A stretch of 64,000 nt of DNA from Rhizobium terricola (GTDB lineage: Bacteria > Pseudomonadota > Alphaproteobacteria > Rhizobiales > Rhizobiaceae): assembly GCF_012927355.1 (NCBI RefSeq), contig NZ_JABBGK010000010.1:43080-107079 (forward strand), in the 5' to 3' direction. Positions 8,707 to 16,602 of the stretch are shown here, one piece after another (the stretch's first letter is position 1; each line of letters opens with the position of its first letter). The notes under the pieces were generated by a model. The model did not search any database. It was given only the letters and a program-made list of their open reading frames with translations, and was not told the DNA's origin. The translations under genes were made by a program, and so were the position numbers.

Positions 8707-8874
8707 ATGATGGGCGATGGTTTCAGAGGGCAGGAGAGCGCGGTCGCCGAAGATTTGGGCGAGCTGCATTTCTCGTCTCCTGCGGTTTTGTCGATCAGAA
8801 GGTTCTTGACAGGAGCGGCTGCCGTCGCGCTCATCTCAGGGCTGACGAACCGGGTGCATGGCGATGATGCTTGA
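8707..8874 (+). CDS. Possible small ORF with a Tat-like N-terminus (55 aa)
   Basis: A short frame begins at ATG 8707 after a plausible AAAGGG ribosome binding site and ends inside the first possible TetR start region. Its middle reads SIRRFLTGAAAVALISGL, which resembles a twin-arginine or simple export signal followed by a few residues only. It fills part of the 340-bp gap between 8571 and the TetR start. It could be a leader peptide, a tiny exported protein or chance. I see no known family. Confidence 0.25.
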   Translation: MMGDGFRGQESAVAEDLGELHFSSPAVLSIRRFLTGAAAVALISGLTNRVHGDDA

Positions 8875-8911
8875 GCACGCGGACGGACACGTTCGGAACT
8901 GGACCCAGAGC

Positions 8912-9580
8912 ATGAAGTCGACAGACGCCCTCCCGGATGCGGGAGTTCCCGGTGACAGGAAGGGTCGCAAGGCCTCCAAGGAGACCCGCCAGCAACAGCT
9001 CATCGAGGCGACGATCGATTCGCTGGCAAAGCGGGGCTATGCCGAAACAACGCTCGCCAATGTCGCCGATGGGGCGGGCCTATCGCGCGGCATCGTCAAT
9101 TTCCATTTCGAAAGCAAGGAACGGCTGCTGATCGCCACGCTGCAATTCATGGCCGATGAATATGCCGGCCACTGGATGGGGGCCTACGAGAAAGCCGATC
9201 CGTCACCCGCAGCCAGGCTCTGGGCACTGGTTGCGGCTGACTTCGACCGCAAACTGACGACGCGGCGAAAGCTTGCGGCCTGGTGTGCATTCTGGGGTGA
9301 GGCAAAGTCCCGGCCGACATATCAGGCCCTCTGCGGCGCACGGGATGCCAGATATCAGCAACTGTTCGAGGATCTCATCACGGCACTGAAGGCGGAAGCC
9401 GGCTATTCGTTCGAGCCTCAGGCGACGACGCTCGCCTTGTGCGCCACACTCGAAGGTTTGTGGTGGCGCCTGATGATGAATGACGGCCTGACGCGCGAGA
9501 GCGCGCATGCGTCAGCCATCGAATTCCTCGTCGCATTTTTCCCGCGGCACATGACCCACGCGGGGCCCAACCCGACCTAG
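8912..9580 (+). CDS. TetR/AcrR family regulator, BetI-like
   Basis: A 222-residue regulator. The N-terminal helix-turn-helix domain (TRQQQLIEATIDSLAKRGYA, then TLANVADGAGLSRGIVNFHF) falls at about 25-70. The C-terminal ligand domain is of the BetI C6 type, with AWCAFWGEAKSRPTY and ATLEGLWWRLMMN. BetI represses choline-betaine genes, and this branch also includes regulators of amine catabolism. An in-frame ATG at 8858 gives an 18-residue longer form; I prefer 8912 because family proteins start close to the HTH. It lies 24 bp before the binding-protein gene and is probably co-transcribed with it. Two matching palindromes at 906 and 8634 are the likely targets. Confidence 0.88.
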   Translation: MKSTDALPDAGVPGDRKGRKASKETRQQQLIEATIDSLAKRGYAETTLANVADGAGLSRGIVNFHFESKERLLIATLQFMADEYAGHWMGAYEKADPSPAARLWALVAADFDRKLTTRRKLAAWCAFWGEAKSRPTYQALCGARDARYQQLFEDLITALKAEAGYSFEPQATTLALCATLEGLWWRLMMNDGLTRESAHASAIEFLVAFFPRHMTHAGPNPT

Positions 9581-9604
9581 CAACCCAGACCAAGGAGACC
9601 GGCC

Positions 9605-10678
9605 ATGAAGCCCAAAACTGCATTTCGACTGTCCGTCCTGCTTTCCGGTTTCCTGGCCAGCGTCGCCCCCCCGGCCATCGCGGCCGACAATATCGTCGTA
9701 TTCGACTGGGCCGGCTATGAAGATCCCGCCTTCCATCCTTCCTATACGGCGAAATTTGGTAGCGAGCCGGATTTCTCCTTCTTCGGCGACGAGGAAGAGG
9801 CCTTCCAGAAATTGCGCTCCGGCTTCAAGGCTGACCTCGCCCATCCCTGTTCGCAAAGTGTGGCGAAATGGCGTGACGCGGGCTTGCTGGAGCCGCTCGA
9901 CACCTCAAAACTTGCCAGTTGGAACGATGTGCTGCCCGGCATCAAGGCGATGAAGGGCCTGATGACCGCCGATGACGGCACGGCCTATTTCCTGCCGTTC
10001 GAATGGGGAAACACGGTTCTTACCTATCGCACCGACACCGTGAAGCCGGAGGATGTTACGTCGCTCAAGGCCTTTGCCGATCCCAAGTTCAAGGACCGCG
10101 TGTCGATCGGAGACAATGTCGATGACGCCTATGCGCTCGCGAGCCTCGCGATTGGCGTCAAGGACTGGACGAAGTTGACGGACGAGCAGTTCAAGCAGGC
10201 GTCGGATTTCCTGCGTGCCGTGCACCAGAATGTCCGGCTCTACTGGACCGACAATACCGATCTCAGCCAGGCCATCGCCGGCGGTGAGGTCGATCTTGCC
10301 TGGGCCTGGAACGAGACGGCAACGACGCTGGCCGCAGATGGCGTCCCAGTCGCTATGAACAAGGAGACGGCGGAAGGCATTTCGACCTGGGTCTGTGGCT
10401 ATGTTCGTCTCAAGGGCGCCGCAGGCAGCGAAGAGCAGCAATACGGCTTCCTCAACGCCATCACCGATCCGGGCGTCAGCGCCTACATGGTCGAGAGCTG
10501 GGGATATGGCCACTCCAACGCCAAGGGTATGGCTGGTGTCGATCCCAAGGTGCTGGCCGACAAGGGATTTGCCGATATCGACAAGTTCACCGCCAATACC
10601 CTGTTCCAGTCACCGATGCCGACCGAGCTGCGGCAGCGGATGATTGCGGAGTTCGAGAAGATCAAGTCCGGCTACTAA
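9605..10678 (+). CDS. Periplasmic polyamine-type substrate-binding protein (PotD-like)
   Basis: A 357-residue secreted protein. Residues 1-26 form a signal peptide ending PPAIAADN. The mature part starts NIVVFDWAGYEDPAF, a typical opening for spermidine/putrescine-binding proteins of the PotD/PotF cluster. Later family landmarks are the PFEWGNTVLTYRTDTV hinge near 130, VDLAWAWNETATTL near 230 and the GYGHSNAKG region near 300. A strong site, AAGGAG, precedes the ATG. It should deliver substrate to the permease and ATPase encoded at 1070-3922, although it lies 5.7 kb away with the TetR gene. That split layout is unusual but not unique. Confidence 0.92.
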   Translation: MKPKTAFRLSVLLSGFLASVAPPAIAADNIVVFDWAGYEDPAFHPSYTAKFGSEPDFSFFGDEEEAFQKLRSGFKADLAHPCSQSVAKWRDAGLLEPLDTSKLASWNDVLPGIKAMKGLMTADDGTAYFLPFEWGNTVLTYRTDTVKPEDVTSLKAFADPKFKDRVSIGDNVDDAYALASLAIGVKDWTKLTDEQFKQASDFLRAVHQNVRLYWTDNTDLSQAIAGGEVDLAWAWNETATTLAADGVPVAMNKETAEGISTWVCGYVRLKGAAGSEEQQYGFLNAITDPGVSAYMVESWGYGHSNAKGMAGVDPKVLADKGFADIDKFTANTLFQSPMPTELRQRMIAEFEKIKSGY

Positions 10679-10779
10679 CAGCGCGCGAGGGGCGGCATCT
10701 TCCCTTGGTGTTCGCAGATCAGGATCACCGAGGCAAGCGGAAGCGTCCCGGCCCTACGCAGCGTCCATACGTCTTCATT

Positions 10780-11583
10780 TTAGCCCAGCGGAAAATGACA
10801 GGTGACCTCACGGCCGGCTGTGAGCGGCGACAGCGCAGGCCAGCTTTCGCGGCAGAGATCGGTGGCATAAGGACAGCGGGTGGAGAACTTGCAGCCTGGT
10901 GGGGGCGAGAGTGGGCTCGGGATTTCGCCCGTCAGCAGGATGCGGTCACGCTTGCCCCTGTTGTGCGGTTGGGGAATGGCCGACAGGAGCGCCCGCGTAT
11001 AGGGGTGATGCGGCCGGGCATAAAGCGCTTCCGTCTCGCCCGACTCGACGATCGAACCCAGATACATGACCGCGACGCGGGTCGAGGCATGTCGGACGAC
11101 GGCCAGATCGTGGGCGATGAAGACATAGGTGAGGTTCAGACGGTCGCGCAGTTCACCGAAGAGATTTTCCACCTGCGCCTGGACAGAGACATCGAGGGCC
11201 GAAACCGGTTCGTCTGCGACAATCAACTTCGGCTCGACCGCCAGCGCGCGGGCGATGCCGATGCGCTGGCGCTGGCCGCCGGAGAATTCGTGTGGATAGC
11301 GGGCGAGATATTCGCGGAGGAGGCCGACCAATTCCATCAACTCGTCGAGCCGTTTGCCGATCGCCGCACCCTCGCGAATGCGGTGGACGGTCAGCACTTC
11401 CGCCAGCATGTCGCGCATCCGCCTTTTCGGATCGAGCGAGGCGAATGGGTCCTGGAAAATCATCTGCATCTTGCGGCGGACGGGTTTGAGAGCTTTCGTA
11501 TCGGCTTGGCCGATCTCCTGGCCATCGAAGGTGAGCTCGCCCGCGGTGATTTCGTAGAGACGGGTCAGGCAGCGGCCGAGGGG
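10780..11583 (-). pseudogene. 5'-truncated oppF-type ATPase gene
   Basis: The frame matches the intact ATPase at 47560-48549 from its residue 64 (LGRCLTRLY) to the C-terminus, with very high identity through LSGGQ-equivalent FSGGQRQR, Walker B LIVADEP, the IAHDLAVVRH switch and the CKFSTRCPYA cysteine motif. The first 63 codons, including Walker A GESGSGKS, are missing. Homology stops at about 11583, and the codons upstream of that point are unrelated. Without Walker A it cannot work as an ATPase. No companion oppABCD genes lie beside it. It looks like the leftover of a duplicated peptide-importer operon cut by the IS3-related rearrangement immediately next to it. Confidence 0.85.
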
Positions 11584-11862
11584 CGACCGCAGAACGTCCG
11601 GTTTGCCGTTGCATAGAGGTGTTGTACAAGTCTCTGTGCGTTCAGGCCCCCGCAACCAACGATCCCTGTAAAGTCTCCCATTCGAAATATTTGCGTTCAA
11701 GCTCCTCACCATAGCGGTGGAGGAGCTTTTTGCGTTTATCCTCCGTGTCGATCTCACCGGACGGAATATGCAGCCTTAAATCCTGCCACCCACAACCAAC
11801 AACACGTCTGAACCCCCCGTCCAAGCCATCGGCACGGGCCTGTGGCGCGTCTGCAGTCAACA
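11584..11862. other. Junction segment of unknown origin with terminator-like hairpin
   Basis: This 279-bp stretch separates the oppF remnant from the IS3 remnant and matches neither. A minus-strand frame (11872 to 11642) encodes a hydrophilic, charged tail (EDKRKKLLHRYGEELERKY) that I cannot assign. On the plus strand 11699-11728 forms a hairpin with stem AAGCTCCTC/GAGGAGCTT and a short T run after it, which resembles an intrinsic terminator. I see no convincing complete gene. Confidence 0.4.
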
Positions 11863-12281
11863 GGCTGTTCAATGCAGAGCCGTCAAACCACAGACGTCAT
11901 GCTGCAGGCTCTGCTTATGGCGGTTTGCCGGCGCAAACCGAAGAACGAGGTGCCGATCCACTCGGACCAAGGCAAACAGTTCACCGGCATGGAGTGGAAT
12001 GCCTTTCTCGAGCAGCACAATCTGGCTCACTCGATGAGACGCGAGGAACTTGCCATGACAATGCTGTCGCAGAGAGCTTCCTCAATCTTCTCAAGCGACC
12101 GCGCATACGCCGGAAAGTCTACCGCTCACGCGATGGAGCACGGCAAGACGTGTTCGATTGCATAGAGATGGCCCACAACCCGGAACGCAAGCGCGCCGGA
12201 AACGGGATGCTTTCGACCGTCGAGTTCGAGAAGCAGCAGTAAATCTAACCCGAGGGTGTCCACGAAACTCGGGGATATTCA
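11863..12281 (+). mobile_element. IS3-family remnant: 3' part of transposase OrfB and right end
   Basis: The reading frames encode the C-terminal third of an IS3-group OrfB with an rve integrase core: SMQSRQTTDVMLQALLMAV, then IHSDQGKQFTG (second catalytic aspartate) and, after a frameshift near 12040, CHDNAVAESFLNLLK (catalytic glutamate), ending GMLSTVEFEKQQ. The N-terminal part of OrfB and all of OrfA are absent. The stop at 12242 is followed at once by the right terminal repeat at 12253-12281. It is a dead fragment. Its left edge abuts the junction segment beside the truncated oppF gene. Confidence 0.85.
12253..12281 (+). repeat. IS3-type right inverted repeat
   Basis: Read on the minus strand, this end begins TGAATATCCCCGAgTTtCGT and continues GGACACCCTC. 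It matches the left end at 18100-18128 (TGAATATCCCCGAaTTcCGT, then AGACGCCTC) with few differences, so both remnants derive from the same IS type. Confidence 0.75.
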
Positions 12282-12299
12282 TGCCTTTGCCTTCGTTCG

Positions 12300-13181
12300 T
12301 CAGTGAGGAGGCTGCTTGATCCGTTCCAGGACAAGATCGAGCAGAGCGCGCAGACGCGGCAGGCGCTTGAGGTCCCGGTGATAGCCTATCCAGGTGTCGC
12401 GGGACGGTGGACTTGTGCCGAGATCGACCAACCGAATACCTGCCGTGGCATCGCCAAGCGGCCTCGGCAGCACGGCGAGCCCTGCACCGAGCGCGCACAG
12501 CCTCGCCTGGACCTCGCGATTGTTGCTGCGGCACACCACCTTTGCCCTCGGAAGAGCCTGCGTCACCCAGCTGACGTCCGGCATGCCGCCAAAGGCTGTA
12601 TCCATCAGGACCAAAGGACACCCGTCGCCGTCTCCCATCACAGGGGATGCATGATCCGGGCTGGCATAGAGTCCGTAAGGGATGGTCACGAGCTTCCGTG
12701 CGATCACCTCCGGCTCCTCGAAGGGCGTGATCCGCATCACGAGATCGGCCTCCCGCCGCGATAGGCTGTAGAGGCGGGGATCGGTCAGCAGTTCCACTGT
12801 CACGTTCGGTTGGATCCGGCTGAACTCCGCCAGCACCGGGGCGAGCACGGTCGTACCGAACCAGTCGGAGCAGGACAGACGCAAGAGCCCATCGAGCCCA
12901 GCCGCGCTACCGGCCAGTTCGCGCTGGATGGAATGGGCTTCTTCCTCCATGCGGATCGCATGGGTATACATTGCTTCACCCTCGTCGGTCAGCACGAAGC
13001 CGTCGCGTGTCCGTTGGAAGAGCGCTGTACCGGCGGCTTGCTCGAGCGCCCTGAGCCGACGGCCCATGGTGGGTTGGGTCTGCTTAAGGCGTCGCGCGGC
13101 CTTTCCGAGGCTCCCCTCCCGGGCAATGGCAAGGAAGATGGGGAGATCGCTCCACTCAAGATCAGGCATAACTATATCCAT
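12300..13181 (-). CDS. LysR family transcriptional regulator
   Basis: A 293-residue LysR regulator. The winged HTH is at residues 1-65 (WSDLPIFLAIAREGSLGKAA, QTQPTMGRRLRALEQAAGTALF). The co-inducer domain starts near 90, with SCSDWFGTTVLAPVL and the late ALGAGLAVLPRPLGD motif. The longest frame starts at 13226. I chose ATG 13181, and ATG 13169 is also possible. It diverges from the quinone oxidoreductase gene at 13269, the usual arrangement for a LysR gene and its target. The stop lies only 18 bp from the IS3 right end, which marks the border of the IS-flanked block. Confidence 0.88.
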   Translation of the reverse strand: MDIVMPDLEWSDLPIFLAIAREGSLGKAARRLKQTQPTMGRRLRALEQAAGTALFQRTRDGFVLTDEGEAMYTHAIRMEEEAHSIQRELAGSAAGLDGLLRLSCSDWFGTTVLAPVLAEFSRIQPNVTVELLTDPRLYSLSRREADLVMRITPFEEPEVIARKLVTIPYGLYASPDHASPVMGDGDGCPLVLMDTAFGGMPDVSWVTQALPRAKVVCRSNNREVQARLCALGAGLAVLPRPLGDATAGIRLVDLGTSPPSRDTWIGYHRDLKRLPRLRALLDLVLERIKQPPH

Positions 13182-13195
13182 GCATTTATGTATGG
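13178..13195. promoter_or_regulatory. Inverted repeat at the LysR start, candidate operator
   Basis: CCATGCAT-TT-ATGTATGG is an almost perfect inverted repeat (7 of 8 arm positions) lying over the proposed LysR start and about 75 bp before the divergent oxidoreductase. If translation begins at 13169, the repeat lies just upstream of the gene. It fits an autoregulatory LysR site but is unproven. Confidence 0.3.
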
Positions 13196-13268
13196 AAATC
13201 GTGCGGTAGTTTTCATCGCCATGCAAGGGGAGTTTGTCGGATAGTCAGGTCATCAAGAGGAGAGAGAC

Positions 13269-14276
13269 ATGACCCATCCGACAAAGACCATGAAGGCGGC
13301 AGTCGTCGAAATCAGTAACGGCCCCTTCCGCATGACGGAAACCGCCCGCCCGAGCGTCAGGTCCGGCGAAGTTCTGGTCCGCATCCACGCCAGTGGTATC
13401 AATCCGCTGGACGCGAAGATCAGGGCAGGTGCTGCCGCCCATGCGCGCCATCCCCTTCCGGCGATCCTCGGTCTCGATCTTGCCGGCGTGGTGGAGGAGG
13501 TTGCACCCGACGTCACCACGTTTCGTCCCGGCGACGAGGTCTATGGCATGGTCGGCGGTGTCGGGGGGCTCCAGGGCACGCTGGCCGAATATGTGGCCGT
13601 CGATGCACAACTACTTGCCATCAAACCCGCCAACCTCACCATGCGCGAGGCGGCGGCCCTGCCGCTGATCACCATCACTGCCTGGGAAGGGCTGGTCGAC
13701 AGGGCAAAGGTGCGCACCGGCCAGACGCTGTTGGTTCAGGGTGGCGCCGGTGGCGTGGGTCACGTCGTCGTGCAGATCGGCGTTTCGCTGGGTGCCACAG
13801 TCTTTGCCGTCGATGGCGCGGCCAAGGCCGATTTCATCCGTTCGCTTGGCGCAACGCCGATCGATTATGCGAGCGAGACGGTCGAGGACTACGTGGCACG
13901 CCATGCCGGCGGCGCCGGTTTCGATTTCGTCTACGATACCGGCGGCGGCGCTGTCCTCGATGCATCCTTCAAAGCCGTGAAGCGGTTCGGCCATGTGGTC
14001 AGCTGCCTCGGTTGGGGAACCCATGCGCTGGCGCCACTTTCCTTCAAGGCGGGAACCTACTCGGGCGTCTTTACGCTGGCGCCGCTTCTCGACGGCCTCG
14101 GCCGCGCCCACCATGGCCAGATCCTGAAATCCGCCGCGGCAATGGTCGAGGCCGGTCAACTCGCGCCCCGTATCGATCGGCGCATCTTCTCCCTCGAGAC
14201 GGTGGAAGAGGCCTTTGCCGCGATGTCGGATCGGAGCGCGCAAGGAAAGATCGTCGTTTCCATCATCGCGTCGTAA
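13269..14276 (+). CDS. Quinone oxidoreductase-like medium-chain dehydrogenase (QOR family)
   Basis: A 335-residue zinc-independent MDR protein. GroES-like N-terminal half includes GINPLDAKIR near residue 45 and LGLDLAGVVEEVAPDV near 70. The NADPH-binding Rossmann motif GGAGGVGHVVVQIG lies near 158-171, and DFVYDTGGG near 220. The family reduces quinones or alpha,beta-unsaturated carbonyls in the cytoplasm. GAGAGAGAC precedes the ATG. It diverges from the LysR gene and is followed by an SDR fragment. The neighbouring aldehyde dehydrogenase and SnoaL-like genes suggest detoxification or catabolism of a reactive carbonyl, but the substrate is unknown. Confidence 0.88.
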   Translation: MTHPTKTMKAAVVEISNGPFRMTETARPSVRSGEVLVRIHASGINPLDAKIRAGAAAHARHPLPAILGLDLAGVVEEVAPDVTTFRPGDEVYGMVGGVGGLQGTLAEYVAVDAQLLAIKPANLTMREAAALPLITITAWEGLVDRAKVRTGQTLLVQGGAGGVGHVVVQIGVSLGATVFAVDGAAKADFIRSLGATPIDYASETVEDYVARHAGGAGFDFVYDTGGGAVLDASFKAVKRFGHVVSCLGWGTHALAPLSFKAGTYSGVFTLAPLLDGLGRAHHGQILKSAAAMVEAGQLAPRIDRRIFSLETVEEAFAAMSDRSAQGKIVVSIIAS

Positions 14277-14304
14277 GCGCGACGACATTTTGAAGAGGCA
14301 TAAC

Positions 14305-14595
14305 ATGAAGACCTGGTTCATCACCGGCGCGTCACGCGGCTTTGGTGCAAGGATTGCGGAAAAGGCCTTGGCGAGGGGCGATTGCGTCGTTGCAACCGCC
14401 CGCAAGCCCGGCACCGTCACGAGCCGCCTCGGTACCGCCCGCAATCTCCTCATTCTGCCGCTTGATGTGAATGACCCAAGGCAAGCGGCAGCCATAGTTG
14501 AACGCGCCGAACGGATACTCCGTCATAAAGGACCGAACTCCTTGCAGTCCTTAACTGCAGGCGAGCCTATCCCCGCAGATTGCCTAGGCCATTGA
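14305..14595 (+). pseudogene. Short-chain dehydrogenase, N-terminal fragment
   Basis: The frame begins MKTWFITGASRGFGARIAEK, the classic SDR cofactor motif TGxxxGxG, and continues through LPLDVNDPRQAAAIVE near residue 60. SDR identity ends near residue 75, where a family protein would read on to NNAGYG. Instead, an unrelated tail runs to a stop at 14595. The catalytic YxxxK is missing, so this is a broken gene. A C-terminal SDR piece lies 1.6 kb away on the opposite strand (16132-16428), but the two need not come from the same gene. Confidence 0.75.
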
Positions 14596-14622
14596 GGCCG
14601 GCCCAACCCAACGGATTTGACC

Positions 14623-15096
14623 ATGTCAGACAGATCGGACGTTATCGAAGTGCTTTCCCGCTATGTGCGCGCTGCGGACCACCGTGACCCCGTGGCCATG
14701 GCCGCGCTGTTCCTGCCCGACGCGGTGGTCGAGATATTCCATGGCATCGGTGGAGCGCTGACGAAACTGGGGGAGCTCGCTGGCGCCGAGACCATCGGCG
14801 GCGCTGTCCGAAACATGATGGCGCCGCATCCGGCCCGCGGCTGGAGCCATCACACGACCTTCGACCATATAGTCACGATCAACGGGGATGACGCGAGCAT
14901 CGATGCGCAGTTTATCGTCTACAACACCGTCGGACACCGCTTGCCTGACGCTGGCTGGCCCGCAGGTGTCAACGGCGCTCAAGGCTCGATCACCCCCGTC
15001 GAATCCGGCTATTATCGTCCGGTGCTGGGCAGGGTGGATGGATCGTGGCGCATCGCACATCATGTCATCGTGCATGACCTGCCGATGGCCTTCTAG
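14623..15096 (+). CDS. SnoaL-like (NTF2 fold) protein
   Basis: A 157-residue protein of the SnoaL_4 / NTF2-like superfamily. VIEVLSRYVRAADHRDPVAM near the start, HHTTFDHIVTINGDDASIDA in the middle and GSWRIAHHVIVHD near the end follow the cone-shaped alpha+beta fold pattern. Members are small cyclases, isomerases, dehydratases or ligand-binding proteins. The frame has a TTG start at 14617, but ATG 14623 gives the normal N-terminus. It is complete and cytoplasmic, lying downstream of the SDR fragment on the same strand. A specific reaction cannot be assigned. Confidence 0.8.
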   Translation: MSDRSDVIEVLSRYVRAADHRDPVAMAALFLPDAVVEIFHGIGGALTKLGELAGAETIGGAVRNMMAPHPARGWSHHTTFDHIVTINGDDASIDAQFIVYNTVGHRLPDAGWPAGVNGAQGSITPVESGYYRPVLGRVDGSWRIAHHVIVHDLPMAF

Positions 15097-15557
15097 ACGT
15101 CGACGCCGGCGCTCTCTTCGTCCGAAGGCCGGACGTTGCCGGTGGGAACCGGTGTCCTCCTGCCGCCGTTGCGCGGGAGACACGTTCCTGAGATACAAGA
15201 TGGCGTAGCGGCCGTTCGCCGCTGCGAACGCATCTTCGGCCAGTCGGTGACGGCAAAGAAATGGGTAACGAAGACATGACTGCGGGGCGACGCATCCGAG
15301 CGCATCAGCGTCCATGCTCTCGACCGTTCAAGCTCCAAGGGCGCTGCCTGGGGAACCCAGCGCCGAGGGGTATTTCCATTGCTGACGGGATGTCTGGGGC
15401 GTGTGTCTTCAGGCGGTATGTGATTTGTCCTCATCGCTCACCGTTGACGGGAACGTGCGTCGGGCCATTCGACGGTACGGGCTTTGACGGTTTCGCTCAC
15501 CTCAGCCAAGCAATGGCGACCTTCCGTGCCACATGTCCCGCGGACTTTTCAGGGGAT
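15097..15557. other. 461-bp stretch with no convincing gene
   Basis: All six frames here are short or carry atypical, arginine- and proline-rich translations. On the minus strand scraps such as HVFVTHFFAVTD and YAILYLRNVSPAQR appear in different frames, which may be the debris of a small decayed enzyme gene. I cannot name it. No terminator or repeat is evident. Confidence 0.4.
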
Positions 15558-15899
15558 CTATTCAAGATCGGCATCCATCTGCACGATGCGGCCGTCCCCG
15601 CCAAATGCAAGCTTGAGCAGACCGACTTCGTGGCCGAAATCCCCGGTGAAATCGACACGCATGCGCAGACACTCGCCGCTGACAACCCTGAGGCCCAATA
15701 TCTTGCTCACGGTGTGGCAGCCAATGAAATATCGCTCGACATACTCACGAACACCGGCATGTCCCAGGAAACGGTGACCTGTCGATGGGTCGTCAATCAC
15801 GGCATCAGGCGTGACCAGGGTCAGGGCCGAATCGACATCGAAGGCGTTCGTGGCGGCGATCAGCGCAACGGCCGCCTGGCGAGGTGTCTTGGCGGTCAT
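15558..15899 (-). CDS. Small SnoaL-like (NTF2 fold) protein
   Basis: A 113-residue protein with the NTF2/SnoaL pattern: AAVALIAATNAFDVDSALTLV, then DAVIDDPSTGHRFLGHAGVREYV and the C-terminal strands MRVDFTGDF and VQMDADLE. The longest frame starts at 15977. I chose ATG 15899, which is preceded by GGGAGATGATGCG, a good ribosome binding site. It resembles ketosteroid-isomerase-like accessory proteins often found beside SDR genes. Here the minus-strand SDR fragment lies immediately upstream, so the two were probably once an operon. Function unknown. Confidence 0.7.
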   Translation of the reverse strand: MTAKTPRQAAVALIAATNAFDVDSALTLVTPDAVIDDPSTGHRFLGHAGVREYVERYFIGCHTVSKILGLRVVSGECLRMRVDFTGDFGHEVGLLKLAFGGDGRIVQMDADLE

Positions 15900-16131
15900 C
15901 GCATCATCTCCCACTTTGCCGACCCTTGAAGACCAATTCGAGAGGGTGGCCACCCGATTTGCGAACTTGCCTCGCATGGATGCGGGGATCGTAGTGAAGC
16001 TGCGCGCCCGGTCCGAGGATCTCGCTTACACCAGCGGCCAAGGCTTCGGCATGGTCGGCGGCCATCATTGGATCGGGGCCTGCTCCAAGACCAACATCCG
16101 CGGCGCAGCGCACTGCCGTTCCCTTGTCAGG

Positions 16132-16428
16132 CGAGCGGAACTTCCCGCCTTCGGCGGAGAAACCCTTTACGTGGCGATGGCCTGTCGGACTTCGACAGCC
16201 GCCATCGTCGGGTTCGCCGATGCGACCGAGCGCGGTCTGCCCGGCGAGCAGAACCTCGAATTCTTCGGAGATTCCTCCGCCGAGATCGGTGCGGATCGGT
16301 ACGGGGGCGATCGAGTTGGCGCGGATGCGACGCTCGCCGAACTCCTTGGCCATGTAGCGTGTCAGCACTTCGAGCCCGCCTTTGAAGGAGGCGTAGGGGG
16401 CAACGCCGGCTGTTGCGACGCGGCAAGT
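16132..16428 (-). pseudogene. Short-chain dehydrogenase, C-terminal fragment
   Basis: The translation APYASFKGGLEVLTRYMAKEF, which carries the catalytic YxxxK, continues RRIRANSIAPVPIRTDLGGG and GQTALGRIGEPDD, the typical SDR substrate-loop and C-terminal pattern. Beyond GEPDD (about 16204) the frame is disturbed, though SAEGGKF near the end recalls the terminal SDR motif. The cofactor-binding half is absent: on the 5' side the segment abuts an alcohol dehydrogenase fragment on the other strand at about 16422. It is a decayed gene. Confidence 0.7.
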
Positions 16429-16538
16429 TGCCTGTCGACAAGTTGCTGACGCACCGCCTTCGGCTCGATGACATCAATGAAGGCTTCGACCGGCTGGCCG
16501 ACGGCTCGGCGGTGCGCCAGATCGTCGAATTTGATTGA
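16422..16538 (+). pseudogene. Zinc alcohol dehydrogenase, last 38 codons
   Basis: The plus strand reads GKLPVDKLLTHRLRLDDINE, then GFDRLADGSAVRQIVEFD and a stop. This is the typical C-terminal end of class III-type zinc alcohol / S-(hydroxymethyl)glutathione dehydrogenases. Nothing of the catalytic domain is present upstream. The aldehyde dehydrogenase follows 64 bp later, which suggests an original adh-aldh pair of which only the tail of adh remains. Confidence 0.75.
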
Positions 16539-16602
16539 TTTTCCCTTGCCTCGGCCTTTTTCGAGCCGCGGCTACCTTTGCAAGACATACGGAGTGACCG
16601 GC

